Source: Nanoarchaeales archaeon (GTDB lineage: Archaea; Nanobdellota; Nanobdellia; Woesearchaeales; UBA583). From it: 14,626 nt of DNA. Location: contig JABSQY010000038.1 in the NCBI GenBank assembly GCA_013215525.1, forward strand, positions 1-14,626. Reading direction: 5' to 3'. The translations under genes and the position numbers were made by a program. Below are positions 5,940 to 12,863 of the stretch, piece after piece (positions within the stretch are counted from its first letter, which is position 1; the number at the start of each line of letters is the position of its first letter). The notes below the pieces were generated by a model. That model saw only the letters and a program-made list of their open reading frames with translations. It had not been told where the DNA came from and did not search any database.

Positions 5940-7385
5940 TTATTTATTAATTATACTAATTATAAATCCTTCTTTTGAATTTTTATCATCTTTAATTGAG
6001 TAACCTAATTCTTGAATTTGGTTTCTTAATTCATCACACTTTGCCCAATCTTTATTTTCTTTAGCATCTTTTCTTAAGTTTGCTAAATCAATTATTTGTT
6101 GCGGAATTACTTGCACTTTTTCTTTAATTAATAATCCTAAAATTTCATCAGTTTTTTGAATAAATTGTTTTGCTGATTCAATATCTTGTTTTGTATATTC
6201 TTTTTGTTTGTTAAACTCACTCATGAAATCGTACAGGCTTGCAAATGCTTTTGGCGTGTTAAAGTCATCTTCAATTGATTGTGTGAACGTGTCAGTGTGA
6301 ACTTTTGAAAGATTTTCTATTTTATTATTTGATTTGTTTTCTATTGTTTTTAATGTATCTAATTTATTATTAAATTCATTAATTTTTTTGATATTATTTG
6401 TTGCTGTATCTAAACTCTCAAATGTAAAGTTTAAAGATTTTCTATAATGAGTTCTTAAGATTAATTCTCTTAAAGCAATTGGTGAGTATCCTTTTTTAAT
6501 TAAATCTTTTAGAAGGTATGCAGTTCCAGATGATTTTGCCATTTTTTCTCCATCAACTTGCAAGTGCGCATTATGAATCCAGTAACCAACTTTAGTTACG
6601 CAACCTGAACATGTGTTTTGCGCTATCTCATTTTCGTGGTGAATTGGTACGTGTTCGATTCCTCCTGTGTGAATATCAAATTCTTTTCCTAAGTATTTTG
6701 CTGACATTGCTGAACATTCAATATGCCAGCCTGGAAAACCTTCTCCAAATTCTGCATCCCATTTCATTATGTGGTGCGCGTTAGTTCCTGTTGTAAATTT
6801 CCATAAAGCAAAATCTTGCGGGTTGTGTTTGTCTGTGTTTTCCTCAATTCTTTCCTGTGTGTTCTCTTGGATTTGTTCTAGTGTTCTTCCAGATAATTGT
6901 CCGTACTTTGGAAATTTTGCTACATCAAAATAAATTCCATCTTGAGTTTTATATGCAATTTCTTTTTTTAATAAATTTTTAATAATCTCAATTTGTTCAG
7001 GTATTTCCTCAGTGGCTTTTGGCATAAAGGTTGGAAATTCTACATTTAACAAGTGTAGGTCGTCTGTGTATGCGTCTGTGTAGAATTTTGCAATTTCAAA
7101 AGGATTTTTATTTTCCTTAACTGCTGCTTTTAACATTTTATCTTCTCCTTCATCTTCATCAGATACAAGGTGACCAACATCAGTTATATTTTGGACGGAT
7201 GTCACTTTATAACCTAAAAATTTTAAAGTTCTACGTGTTATATCTTGAAAAATAGCTGCTCTCATGTTCCCGATGTGTTGGAAAGAGTATACAGTTGGAC
7301 CACAAGAATAGATTTTAGCTTCTCCGGTTTTCACAGGTGTAAAATCTTCTTTTCTTCTTGTAAGTGTATTATATAATTTTAACAT
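5940..7385 (-). CDS. cysS: cysteinyl-tRNA synthetase
   Basis: A 481-aa class I aminoacyl-tRNA synthetase that charges tRNA-Cys in the cytoplasm. Visible landmarks are SCGPTVY with Cys28, the HIGH-type motif HIGN (37-40), GWHIECSAMSAKYLG with Cys224, VPIHHENEIAQ with His249 and Glu253, and the KMSKS-type loop KMAKS (281-285; the Ser to Ala change is common). Cys28, Cys224, His249 and Glu253 match the four zinc ligands of the E. coli enzyme by spacing. The DALR-type helical domain follows (about 300-430), and the C-terminus has the usual R-DAKENKDWAKCDELRNQI pattern. Length is slightly above the usual 460. A TATA box about 22 nt upstream suggests a leaderless mRNA. Two inverted repeats lie farther upstream. 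Confidence 0.98.
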   Translation of the reverse strand: MLKLYNTLTRRKEDFTPVKTGEAKIYSCGPTVYSFQHIGNMRAAIFQDITRRTLKFLGYKVTSVQNITDVGHLVSDEDEGEDKMLKAAVKENKNPFEIAKFYTDAYTDDLHLLNVEFPTFMPKATEEIPEQIEIIKNLLKKEIAYKTQDGIYFDVAKFPKYGQLSGRTLEQIQENTQERIEENTDKHNPQDFALWKFTTGTNAHHIMKWDAEFGEGFPGWHIECSAMSAKYLGKEFDIHTGGIEHVPIHHENEIAQNTCSGCVTKVGYWIHNAHLQVDGEKMAKSSGTAYLLKDLIKKGYSPIALRELILRTHYRKSLNFTFESLDTATNNIKKINEFNNKLDTLKTIENKSNNKIENLSKVHTDTFTQSIEDDFNTPKAFASLYDFMSEFNKQKEYTKQDIESAKQFIQKTDEILGLLIKEKVQVIPQQIIDLANLRKDAKENKDWAKCDELRNQIQELGYSIKDDKNSKEGFIISIINK

Positions 7386-7400
7386 AATAAATGTAGTTGT

Positions 7401-7413
7401 CTTTTATTTAAAA
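7401..7413 (-). promoter_or_regulatory. TATA box of cysS
   Basis: Minus strand TTTTAAATAAAAG, centred about 22 nt upstream of the cysS ATG. Confidence 0.5.
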
Positions 7414-7438
7414 CAGTATGTGTTTTAAATAATTCTCA

Positions 7439-7457
7439 CATTAAACAATGTTTAATG
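7439..7457. repeat. perfect 19-nt palindrome upstream of cysS
   Basis: cattaaacaatgtttaatg: nine bases on each side are exact reverse complements around one central base. It lies about 26 nt beyond the cysS TATA box and about 70 nt past the end of the 279-aa gene. No T-run follows on either strand, so it looks more like a protein-binding site than a terminator. The 11-mer attaaacaatg recurs at 14588-14598. Confidence 0.55.
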
Positions 7458-7460
7458 GAG

Positions 7461-7487
7461 GTCAAAATAAATAAATTTATTTTTGAC
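7461..7487. repeat. second, imperfect inverted repeat
   Basis: The arms gtcaaaataaat and atttatttttgac pair with a single bulged base around a 2-nt centre. It sits 3 nt from the first palindrome, in the 3' flank of the 279-aa gene. It could be an mRNA 3' hairpin or an operator. Confidence 0.45.
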
Positions 7488-7528
7488 TATGAAAAATTAG
7501 TTTTATTTTATGGTAAGGTTAGTTCTAT

Positions 7529-8368
7529 TTATTTTCCAGAGATTCTAGCTAATAAATCTTTTCTTGATTTAACAGCTGTATTAAAATGTTTTTCTACATC
7601 TCCAATCATTTCTAAAATTTCAGGAATTAATGGTTTAGTTAAATTTCCAATTAAATATGAAATTCCCTCAAGGATTGAATCTTGGTTTTTACTAAATGTC
7701 TCTAAAATTATCTCATTATCATCTCTTACAGACTGTACTTCATATGTATTCATTTTATTTACTTTAACAGCTATATTAGAATATTTTACTGGTTTTCTTA
7801 AAATTTTTTGAGTAAGAGTTTGAGGTGTGGTCTGACTTATGGAGCAATCTAAAGAATTTAGATTAAATATTGTCCTATCACATAAATAACCTCCATTATG
7901 TGAAGCACTTGTTTTAATTTCAAATTCAAAATATCCCTCACCAGACCCATTAATTGAATCTCTAAATCCTAACTTAAATTCTCTTCCACCATATTCTACT
8001 GTTATTTCTTCTGAAATTTCACCGAGGATTACACCTCTACATTCCTGTTTTAGGTTTTCAATTACTGCTTCTAATCCTGTAGCCAAATTATCTATTAATA
8101 AAAGCCCCGAATTTTGTGTAGGTTCTTCTTTTGGTAACTCTATACTAAAATTATCATCGTACTTTTTAAATTCTTCAGTTACAAACTTTAATATGTTTTC
8201 TTTATCTTCTGGATTTTTTTCTAGTAAGAATGAAAGAAGATTTTGTGCATCATTTTGTCTTGTTATATCATCAGCACTAAGTTTAGGTTTTTCAGGATTT
8301 AAAGCATTATAGGCTTCTAAAACGTTAGTTACAGCAGTACCCATAACATAAAATTCTTTTTGTGTCAT
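7529..8368 (-). CDS. unrecognised 279-aa soluble protein
   Basis: No signal peptide or membrane span. The N-terminal 80 residues look helical and charged; residues about 118-170 look like beta structure (EITVEYGGREFKLGF, GEGYFEFEIKTSASHNGGY), and the C-terminal 80 are again helical. Only three cysteines, without an obvious metal site. I do not recognise the family. The start is strongly supported by a TATA box (TTTATAAAT) centred 26 nt upstream. It reads toward cysS, but the 143-nt gap with palindromes and a separate cysS TATA box suggests an independent unit. An opposite-strand ORF at 7455-7811 lies over its 3' part and is judged a shadow. Confidence 0.78.
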   Translation of the reverse strand: MTQKEFYVMGTAVTNVLEAYNALNPEKPKLSADDITRQNDAQNLLSFLLEKNPEDKENILKFVTEEFKKYDDNFSIELPKEEPTQNSGLLLIDNLATGLEAVIENLKQECRGVILGEISEEITVEYGGREFKLGFRDSINGSGEGYFEFEIKTSASHNGGYLCDRTIFNLNSLDCSISQTTPQTLTQKILRKPVKYSNIAVKVNKMNTYEVQSVRDDNEIILETFSKNQDSILEGISYLIGNLTKPLIPEILEMIGDVEKHFNTAVKSRKDLLARISGK

Positions 8369-8389
8369 AATACTACTTGTAAGTGACTA

Positions 8390-8398
8390 TTTATAAAT
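8390..8398 (-). promoter_or_regulatory. TATA box of the 279-aa protein gene
   Basis: TTTATAAAT on the minus strand, centred 26 nt upstream of the ATG; one of the clearest leaderless promoters in the window. Confidence 0.6.
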
Positions 8399-8430
8399 GT
8401 TGGTGAACGTGTAAATTATTAATTAAATAG

Positions 8431-8453
8431 AATAAGAAAAGAAAAAAAGAATA
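8431..8453 (-). terminator. T-rich terminator after the Cys-rich lipoprotein gene
   Basis: The minus strand reads as a pyrimidine-rich run containing seven consecutive T (complement of 8442-8448), 16 nt past the stop codon at 8464. Confidence 0.5.
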
Positions 8454-8463
8454 ATTAAATTAA

Positions 8464-9264
8464 TTAATCTTCAAAGTTAGGATTAATGATTTTCCAAGAC
8501 CCAATTGATGTTTTTAAAGTTTCAATTTTATCTTCAGTTTTAACTAATTCTCCTTTTGAATCGAATATGTCTCTTGAGTATGATACAATTAATTCAACTT
8601 GTAAACTTTCTTTTGTTTCATATCTTGTTGTTTGGGCTAGTTCGAAATATTTTGTTTGTAGTTTTCTTCCTGTTGTTGATAATTGTTCAGAGTAAATTTG
8701 CGTTCCAAAGATTATTGCGGCAGAATTTTTTAATACCATTTCTTTTACAACTAAATTTCTTAATTTAATTGATGATGATGCTGGTCCTTTAAAGTATTCT
8801 AAATTTACTGAAATTTTATTATTATCTTTTATGTCTAAAATAAAAGGTACATTAATATTAAAATTTGCTCTAAATGTTACATCTGAATTTTTAAATACAA
8901 CAGCTTTTTCTTGAGAGATTACTTTGTTATTTTGTTGTAGCTCGCATGTCTCTTGCGCGGAACATACATACTCTAAATACTCTCCTTTATTTCCTTCACA
9001 TCCAAGTGTTGGGTGAGACGATGGCACATCTTCAGCACAGTTACAAAAAGTTTCATCGTTATCTTCTTCAGCAATTCCATTACCACAACTATTTTTATCA
9101 ACTGATTTGTACAACTCACATGTTGTTGTATCTTCATTTAATTGATATTTTTCATATTGCGTGTTTAATTCTGTACAATCTGGGATTTTAGAACAACCTG
9201 CAAATGTTAATGTTAATAATGTTAAGATTAGAAAGAATATGTTTGTTTTGTTTGTTTTTATCAT
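8464..9264 (-). CDS. Cys-rich surface lipoprotein
   Basis: A 266-aa protein with a signal peptide and lipobox LTFAGC (lipidated Cys24). Residues 25-110 form a Cys-rich head with eight more cysteines (30, 49, 60, 74, 76, 89, 101, 107). It includes CGNGIAEEDNDETFCNCAED (60-79), resembling the CGNGxCE...C-C secreted-protein repeat but lacking one of its usual cysteines. Residues 115-266 have the alternating pattern of an extracellular beta-sandwich, ending in SIGSWKIINPNFED. Likely anchored outside the cell membrane with disulfide bonds; no enzymatic motif is visible. It lies downstream of the pilin-like gene, but a terminator hairpin and its own TATA box separate them. The disulfide-handling cluster at 95-2745 could act on it, which is inference. 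Confidence 0.8.
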   Translation of the reverse strand: MIKTNKTNIFFLILTLLTLTFAGCSKIPDCTELNTQYEKYQLNEDTTTCELYKSVDKNSCGNGIAEEDNDETFCNCAEDVPSSHPTLGCEGNKGEYLEYVCSAQETCELQQNNKVISQEKAVVFKNSDVTFRANFNINVPFILDIKDNNKISVNLEYFKGPASSSIKLRNLVVKEMVLKNSAAIIFGTQIYSEQLSTTGRKLQTKYFELAQTTRYETKESLQVELIVSYSRDIFDSKGELVKTEDKIETLKTSIGSWKIINPNFED

Positions 9265-9282
9265 TTTTATTTTGTTAGAATT

Positions 9283-9296
9283 TTTAAATTTATATT
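9283..9296 (-). promoter_or_regulatory. TATA box of the Cys-rich lipoprotein gene
   Basis: Minus strand AATATAAATTTAAA, centred about 26 nt before the ATG at 9264 and directly behind the pilin gene's terminator. Confidence 0.5.
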
Positions 9297-9320
9297 AAAA
9301 AAATGATGATTAAATCATCA
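9297..9320 (-). terminator. hairpin plus T7 terminator of the pilin-like gene
   Basis: On the minus strand a 7-bp stem TGATGAT / ATCATCA with a 3-nt loop begins 2 nt after the stop codon and is followed at once by seven T. This is an intrinsic-terminator-like arrangement, more structured than the plain oligo-T sites elsewhere here. Confidence 0.65.
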
Positions 9321-9322
9321 AT

Positions 9323-9874
9323 TTATTCAACTGTAAAAGTTAAAACTTTAGTTTCAGTTGAAACTCCATTAGTGTGAGCCATTGTAAATGTAATATAATA
9401 TGTTCCTAATGGAGTGTCATCAGCATATACTTCTAATGAATAACCTTCACTAGTTCCAGATTCTAAACTCATAGGAGGACTGAAAATTTTAAATACACCA
9501 CCTTGTGCATCTACTCTACCTTCAGATACTGTGTAGGAAATATCTCCTGAGTCAGCTAATTCTCCACCCATAAAATCAAATTTATTTAGATGTGGATTTC
9601 TTACTTTTACATATAATTTTGTAGGGGAACTTGCACCTTGAATTAGACTAAGTGATGAGGATGAAAATGCGAAATTTCCTGATTCTCTTTTTACTTGGTC
9701 AATTTTTACTTGATCATCTTCTGTTAGAGATCCTGCAAATTTTCCTTCAGCTTCACCTAGAAAACTAGTTACAAAACCAATTACTAGTCCCATTAATGTT
9801 AATCCAATTACTAACATAATAATTAAGTTAAGACTCATCTCAACTGCACCCTTTTTTTGAAAAGTTGTATTCAT
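9323..9874 (-). CDS. archaeal type IV pilin-like / archaellin-like protein
   Basis: A 183-aa protein with a class III signal peptide: a short polar leader MNTTFQKKG, then AVEMSLNLIIMLVIGLTLMG as the start of a long hydrophobic helix (to about 36). Cleavage by a prepilin peptidase is expected after Gly9, leaving Glu at mature position 3. The rest (about 45-183) is a Ser/Gly-rich beta domain ending in KVLTFTVE, fitting a secreted pilin head. The helix would pack into a filament or hold the protein in the membrane. No other pilus gene (ATPase, TadC-like platform, peptidase) is in the window. A TATA box lies about 27 nt upstream and a hairpin terminator follows, so it is a single-gene unit and could be made in quantity. 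Confidence 0.85.
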   Translation of the reverse strand: MNTTFQKKGAVEMSLNLIIMLVIGLTLMGLVIGFVTSFLGEAEGKFAGSLTEDDQVKIDQVKRESGNFAFSSSSLSLIQGASSPTKLYVKVRNPHLNKFDFMGGELADSGDISYTVSEGRVDAQGGVFKIFSPPMSLESGTSEGYSLEVYADDTPLGTYYITFTMAHTNGVSTETKVLTFTVE

Positions 9875-9895
9875 ATGGAGATTACGGTATTTTAG

Positions 9896-9907
9896 ACTTT
9901 TTAAAGG
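9896..9907 (-). promoter_or_regulatory. TATA box of the pilin-like gene
   Basis: Minus strand CCTTTAAAAAGT, centred about 27 nt before the ATG. Confidence 0.5.
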
Positions 9908-9960
9908 TTTATTAATTGTTGTAGTAGTAATTGAATATTAGTAAATTAAAAGTACCTAGA

Positions 9961-9982
9961 TTAATTTAAATTAATTTAAATT
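9961..9982. repeat. AT-only tandem repeat between divergent genes
   Basis: The 10-mer TTAATTTAAA occurs twice in a row and begins a third time, in the 180-nt divergent region between the pilin-like gene and the membrane protein gene. It may be a flexible spacer or a regulator site; in such AT-rich DNA chance is a fair alternative. Confidence 0.4.
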
Positions 9983-10023
9983 CAATAAAATATGTATTAT
10001 TAGTTTAAATAAATTAATAATAA

Positions 10024-10034
10024 GATTTATAATG
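10024..10034 (+). promoter_or_regulatory. TATA box of the multi-pass membrane protein gene
   Basis: GATTTATAATG, centred about 27 nt upstream of the ATG at 10055. Confidence 0.55.
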
Positions 10035-10054
10035 AAATAATTTTTTTAAAAAAT

Positions 10055-10951
10055 ATGGTTAAATGGTCTGAGGTGTATGAAGTAGTTCTTAAAAAGACAA
10101 AAGAAACTAATGAGAAAAATAAAGATTTCATTTTTAAAATGAGTTTGTTAATTGTTGCTATAGGAGTTTTTACTACAGTAACTGATATTTATTCTCCAAC
10201 TAGCGAGTGGACAGCACACATTGGTGTTGAAATTTTAAATATATTTATTTATGTAACTGTTGCAATATTAGCACTTGTTAATGTGATATATTTATATTAT
10301 AAAAATAAATCTTCTGATAATAAAACTTATTCTGAAGCTGAATCTTTATTGTTTGGTAAAATTTTACCAATAATTATTACATCAATATTATTTACTATTT
10401 TAATTATTCCATTATTTTTATTACTTATTGTTCCTGGAATTATATTTTCTATTTTGTGGTCATTTTATTTGTATGCAATTTTATTTAGAGATAAGAAGTA
10501 TTATTCTGCTTTAAAGTATAGTGCATCTATTGTTTCTGGTAAAAAATTACTTGTTCTAAATAATTTTATTGCATATACTTTTAATCAATATAGATTGTGG
10601 TTATTACCAATACTTGCTGCACTTTTTGTAGTAATAATTTCTCAAGATAATATCACACTTATTATTTTATTTACTGCTGTGTCCATTTGTTTAGAAATTT
10701 ATACTTTAAGAACTGTAGTATTTAGTATTAATTTGTTTGAGACTTTAGAAGAATTAAAATTTGGTAAAAAAAGTGATACACATACAAGTGAGTCAAGTCA
10801 TAACGACAAACTTAGTTTACATGAAAAAAATTGTGAAAAGTATATTAGAACACATAAAAAAGAGTATTCAAAAGCATCAATTAAAACAGCTTTAATTAAT
10901 AGTGGAAATTCTGAATTAGAAGTTAAGAAGTATATTAAAAAATATTATTAA
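10055..10951 (+). CDS. multi-pass membrane protein, GPDPase-membrane/YciC-like, with C-terminal helical module
   Basis: A 298-aa protein with about six hydrophobic segments (roughly 26-44, 60-82, 104-124, 122-146, 180-198, 200-222). The signature LLLIVPGIIFSILWSFYLYA (123-142), followed by RDKKYYSALKYSASIVSGKK (145-164), matches the pattern of YciC-type or glycerophosphodiester phosphodiesterase membrane-domain proteins; there is no phosphodiesterase catalytic domain. After a polar linker (236-256), residues 258-298 form a small helical module (EKYIRTHKKEYSKASIKTAL then a second helix ending KKYIKKYY), a tail type I recall from many DPANN membrane proteins. Function is unknown; possibly membrane organisation or transport. 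Single-gene unit by its TATA box and terminal T-runs. Confidence 0.78.
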   Translation: MVKWSEVYEVVLKKTKETNEKNKDFIFKMSLLIVAIGVFTTVTDIYSPTSEWTAHIGVEILNIFIYVTVAILALVNVIYLYYKNKSSDNKTYSEAESLLFGKILPIIITSILFTILIIPLFLLLIVPGIIFSILWSFYLYAILFRDKKYYSALKYSASIVSGKKLLVLNNFIAYTFNQYRLWLLPILAALFVVIISQDNITLIILFTAVSICLEIYTLRTVVFSINLFETLEELKFGKKSDTHTSESSHNDKLSLHEKNCEKYIRTHKKEYSKASIKTALINSGNSELEVKKYIKKYY

Positions 10952-10956
10952 ATTTG

Positions 10957-10989
10957 TTTTTTTAAAATATTAATTTTCTTATTTTTTTT
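10957..10989 (+). terminator. oligo-T terminators after the multi-pass membrane protein gene
   Basis: T7 at 10957-10963 and T8 at 10982-10989, starting 5 nt after the stop, in the convergent gap before the regulator gene. Confidence 0.55.
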
Positions 10990-11036
10990 ATTGTTATTTT
11001 AGTTTTTCTTATTTTATTCTTATTTAATATAAAGTG

Positions 11037-12068
11037 TTATTTTTTTAATAAATTTTGTTCTTTTTCAAAGTCTTCTATTATGATTTTTGGGAATGGATTA
11101 AATACATGTTCTTTGTATGCTACAAATGAATTATAAGATTTTAATATGTGGGAAAATTCTAGTTTAATTGCTTTAATTATGTTATGAAATTCTTTTGGTG
11201 TTTGTGTTGTGATATATAATAATACGTCCCATTCTCCAAATGTTTTTGCAGCTCTTATTACTCCTGGTTGGTTTTCTATAAAATTTTTAAATTTGTTTTC
11301 TTCTCTTCTGTCAAAATGTTTCATACTTATACATACAGTATGCCATGTATAATTTAGTTTTGAAAAGTTAGGTTCAATTGTATACTTTCTTATAATTCCT
11401 GTTTTATATAACTTCTTTAATCTTATTCCGACTGCGTCAGCTGAAAGACCTATTTGCGGTGCTATTTCATATGTAGATTTTTTTGAATCTTTTGATAGTT
11501 CACTAATTATTTTTAAATCTTTTAAATCAGGTTTAAAGTTTAATTCTTCAAATTTTCTTAAGTTTGTTATATTTTTATTAAAATGATATGAAAATATAAT
11601 TGAACGATAAACATTAATTTCAAGCATTGTACTTCTTTCAAGTATTGTTTTTGAAAATTTTGCTTGAATGTCTGTTACGATTTCATCTAATTCTTGAACA
11701 TTTTTTACAAGTATTATCCATTCTAAATCCCAATGATCTGAGTACTCAAATACCGAATATGTCCTAGAATCCATTTTTAGAGTGTCTACTAAGTCTTTAA
11801 CACCTTTTGAATTGTCAACCATAAAAAAAACGTGATATACTTCATAGTTTAATTTTTTATAATCAATTCTTGTGTAGAATTTGGTGATTAAACCTTGATT
11901 TTGAAACCTTTTAATTTTATAACTTACAATGTCTCTTGACACCATTACTTTTTTTGCTATTTGTGATATTGGTGTCCTAGAGTCCTCAGAAAGGATGTCT
12001 AAGATTTTTTTATCTTTTATATCTAATTTTATAGAATCGTATATTTCACCTTGATCAATTCTTACCAT
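11037..12068 (-). CDS. Lrp/AsnC-type transcriptional regulator with two HTH-effector halves
   Basis: A 343-aa protein made of two Lrp-like halves. The first winged helix-turn-helix (about 15-64) begins LDIKDKKILDILSEDSRTPI and ends RFQNQGLITKFYT; it is followed by a RAM-like alpha/beta region (75-155). The second HTH (about 180-230) reads DLKDLKIISELSKDSKK ... LKKLYKTGIIRKYT, followed by a clearer RAM-like domain (240-325, including GEWDVLLYITTQTPKEFHNI). Typical Lrp proteins are about 150 aa with one unit, so this is a tandem version. It binds DNA in the cytoplasm; ligand and targets are unknown. Its TATA box is about 23 nt upstream. The divergent gap to the glycine-zipper region is a possible site of self-regulation. 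Confidence 0.88.
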   Translation of the reverse strand: MVRIDQGEIYDSIKLDIKDKKILDILSEDSRTPISQIAKKVMVSRDIVSYKIKRFQNQGLITKFYTRIDYKKLNYEVYHVFFMVDNSKGVKDLVDTLKMDSRTYSVFEYSDHWDLEWIILVKNVQELDEIVTDIQAKFSKTILERSTMLEINVYRSIIFSYHFNKNITNLRKFEELNFKPDLKDLKIISELSKDSKKSTYEIAPQIGLSADAVGIRLKKLYKTGIIRKYTIEPNFSKLNYTWHTVCISMKHFDRREENKFKNFIENQPGVIRAAKTFGEWDVLLYITTQTPKEFHNIIKAIKLEFSHILKSYNSFVAYKEHVFNPFPKIIIEDFEKEQNLLKK

Positions 12069-12085
12069 ATCCTAATTAGTACTTG

Positions 12086-12096
12086 TTTATTTAAAT
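12086..12096 (-). promoter_or_regulatory. TATA box of the regulator gene
   Basis: Minus strand ATTTAAATAAA, centred about 23 nt before the ATG. Confidence 0.5.
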
Positions 12097-12252
12097 AATT
12101 TTCGGTAAATGGGTGATTTTAGAGTAAAAGATTCTAATACTTTGTTAGTCATATTATATTTACACTTGTATGATTAGTTTGAATATTTAATTATATGATA
12201 TTTGAAGTAATGCAAGATAAAAATTATCAAAATACTTGATACTAAATTAAAA
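12097..12252. other. divergent intergenic region
   Basis: AT-rich spacer between the regulator gene and the small ORF at 12253. It has only weak TATA-like sequences for the plus strand (GATAAAAATTA at 12216-12226, about 32 nt before the ATG). No RNA gene or ORF is recognisable. Confidence 0.4.
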
Positions 12253-12351
12253 ATGGAAAAAGAAACTCAAACAAAATATACAAAAGAAGGATTAACTAAT
12301 TTAATTAGAAAACATAAAAAAACTAATGAATCAAATAAAAATGATATATAA
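12253..12351 (+). pseudogene. small charged ORF, apparent detached 5' part of the glycine-zipper gene
   Basis: ATG at 12253 opens 32 codons of a Lys/Thr/Asn-rich, soluble-looking peptide (starts MEKETQTKYTKEGLTN) ending in TAA at 12349. After this stop the same frame stays open to 12819 and encodes the glycine-zipper protein, but no ATG or GTG occurs before its hydrophobic part begins. The parsimonious reading is one 188-codon gene (N-terminal charged tail plus membrane hairpins) cut by a nonsense codon. The alternative is a separate 32-aa peptide and a downstream gene using an unusual start. Confidence 0.45.
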
Positions 12352-12426
12352 ATTATAGATATAAAACAATTAGCGTATAATGGTGTAAAGTCTGCTGGAT
12401 TAGGTTTAGTTGCAAGTGCTTGTGGT

Positions 12427-12819
12427 TTGTATCATGGATTTTGTGATGCTAAAAATATTCCTTTTGATTCAGCTGTTACTGAAACTTTATTAACTTATGG
12501 TCCTGTGATGCTTGCTGCTGGAATTCCTGCAGTTGCTGGTGCTGGAACTGTTGGAACTATTGGTGGAGTTGTTGGTGGATTTGTTGGACATAGTGTGGCT
12601 GAGGATAATGCAGATAGATTAGAGCATGATGATAGTGGAAATTTTCAACGTGGTCTTGAAAAAACTCTTGGTACTGTAGGAGGAACTATTGTTGGTGGAG
12701 TTGGTGGAGCAATTGTTGGAGCTGGTGTTGGTGCTGTTGCTGGTGGAGCAATTAAAACTGGACTTCAAACTACTGCTGCATATGTTGCTGGTTATGTTAT
12801 TGGAACAGTATTTAATTAA
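12427..12819 (+). CDS. glycine-zipper membrane protein (5' end uncertain)
   Basis: The listed part is 130 aa from a TTG codon, the only conventional start candidate upstream of its hydrophobic core. The frame is open back to 12352, and the 25 residues before the TTG (including YNGVKSAGLGLVASACG) look like the same hydrophobic protein, so the real product probably starts earlier. The protein is dominated by Gly/Ala/Val with GxxxG-type spacing in two blocks (GTIGGVVGGFVGHS, and GGTIVGGVGGAIVGAGVGAV) separated by an acidic loop (AEDNADRLEHDDSG). Glycine-zipper proteins pack as tight membrane hairpins and include outer-surface lipoproteins, channels and bacteriocin-like peptides; no role can be chosen here. 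An in-frame TAA at 12349 separates it from a likely 5' part. Confidence 0.6.
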   Translation: MYHGFCDAKNIPFDSAVTETLLTYGPVMLAAGIPAVAGAGTVGTIGGVVGGFVGHSVAEDNADRLEHDDSGNFQRGLEKTLGTVGGTIVGGVGGAIVGAGVGAVAGGAIKTGLQTTAAYVAGYVIGTVFN

Positions 12820-12863
12820 TTAAATTAAATATTTGTTTTTTGTTATAAATTAAATATATAAAA

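Noticed and set aside
7455..7811. Plus-strand 118-aa ORF upstream of cysS
   Set aside because: Most of it is antisense to the 279-aa gene, its start lies inside the palindrome, and it lacks a TATA box at the usual distance.
8486..9191. Three plus-strand ORFs over the Cys-rich lipoprotein gene
   Set aside because: They are antisense to a gene with a clear signal peptide and lipobox, and overlap each other in different frames.
9961..9982. Possible replication origin repeats in the divergent gap
   Set aside because: Only two short AT-only copies, no origin-recognition-box-like sequence and no cdc6/orc1 gene nearby.
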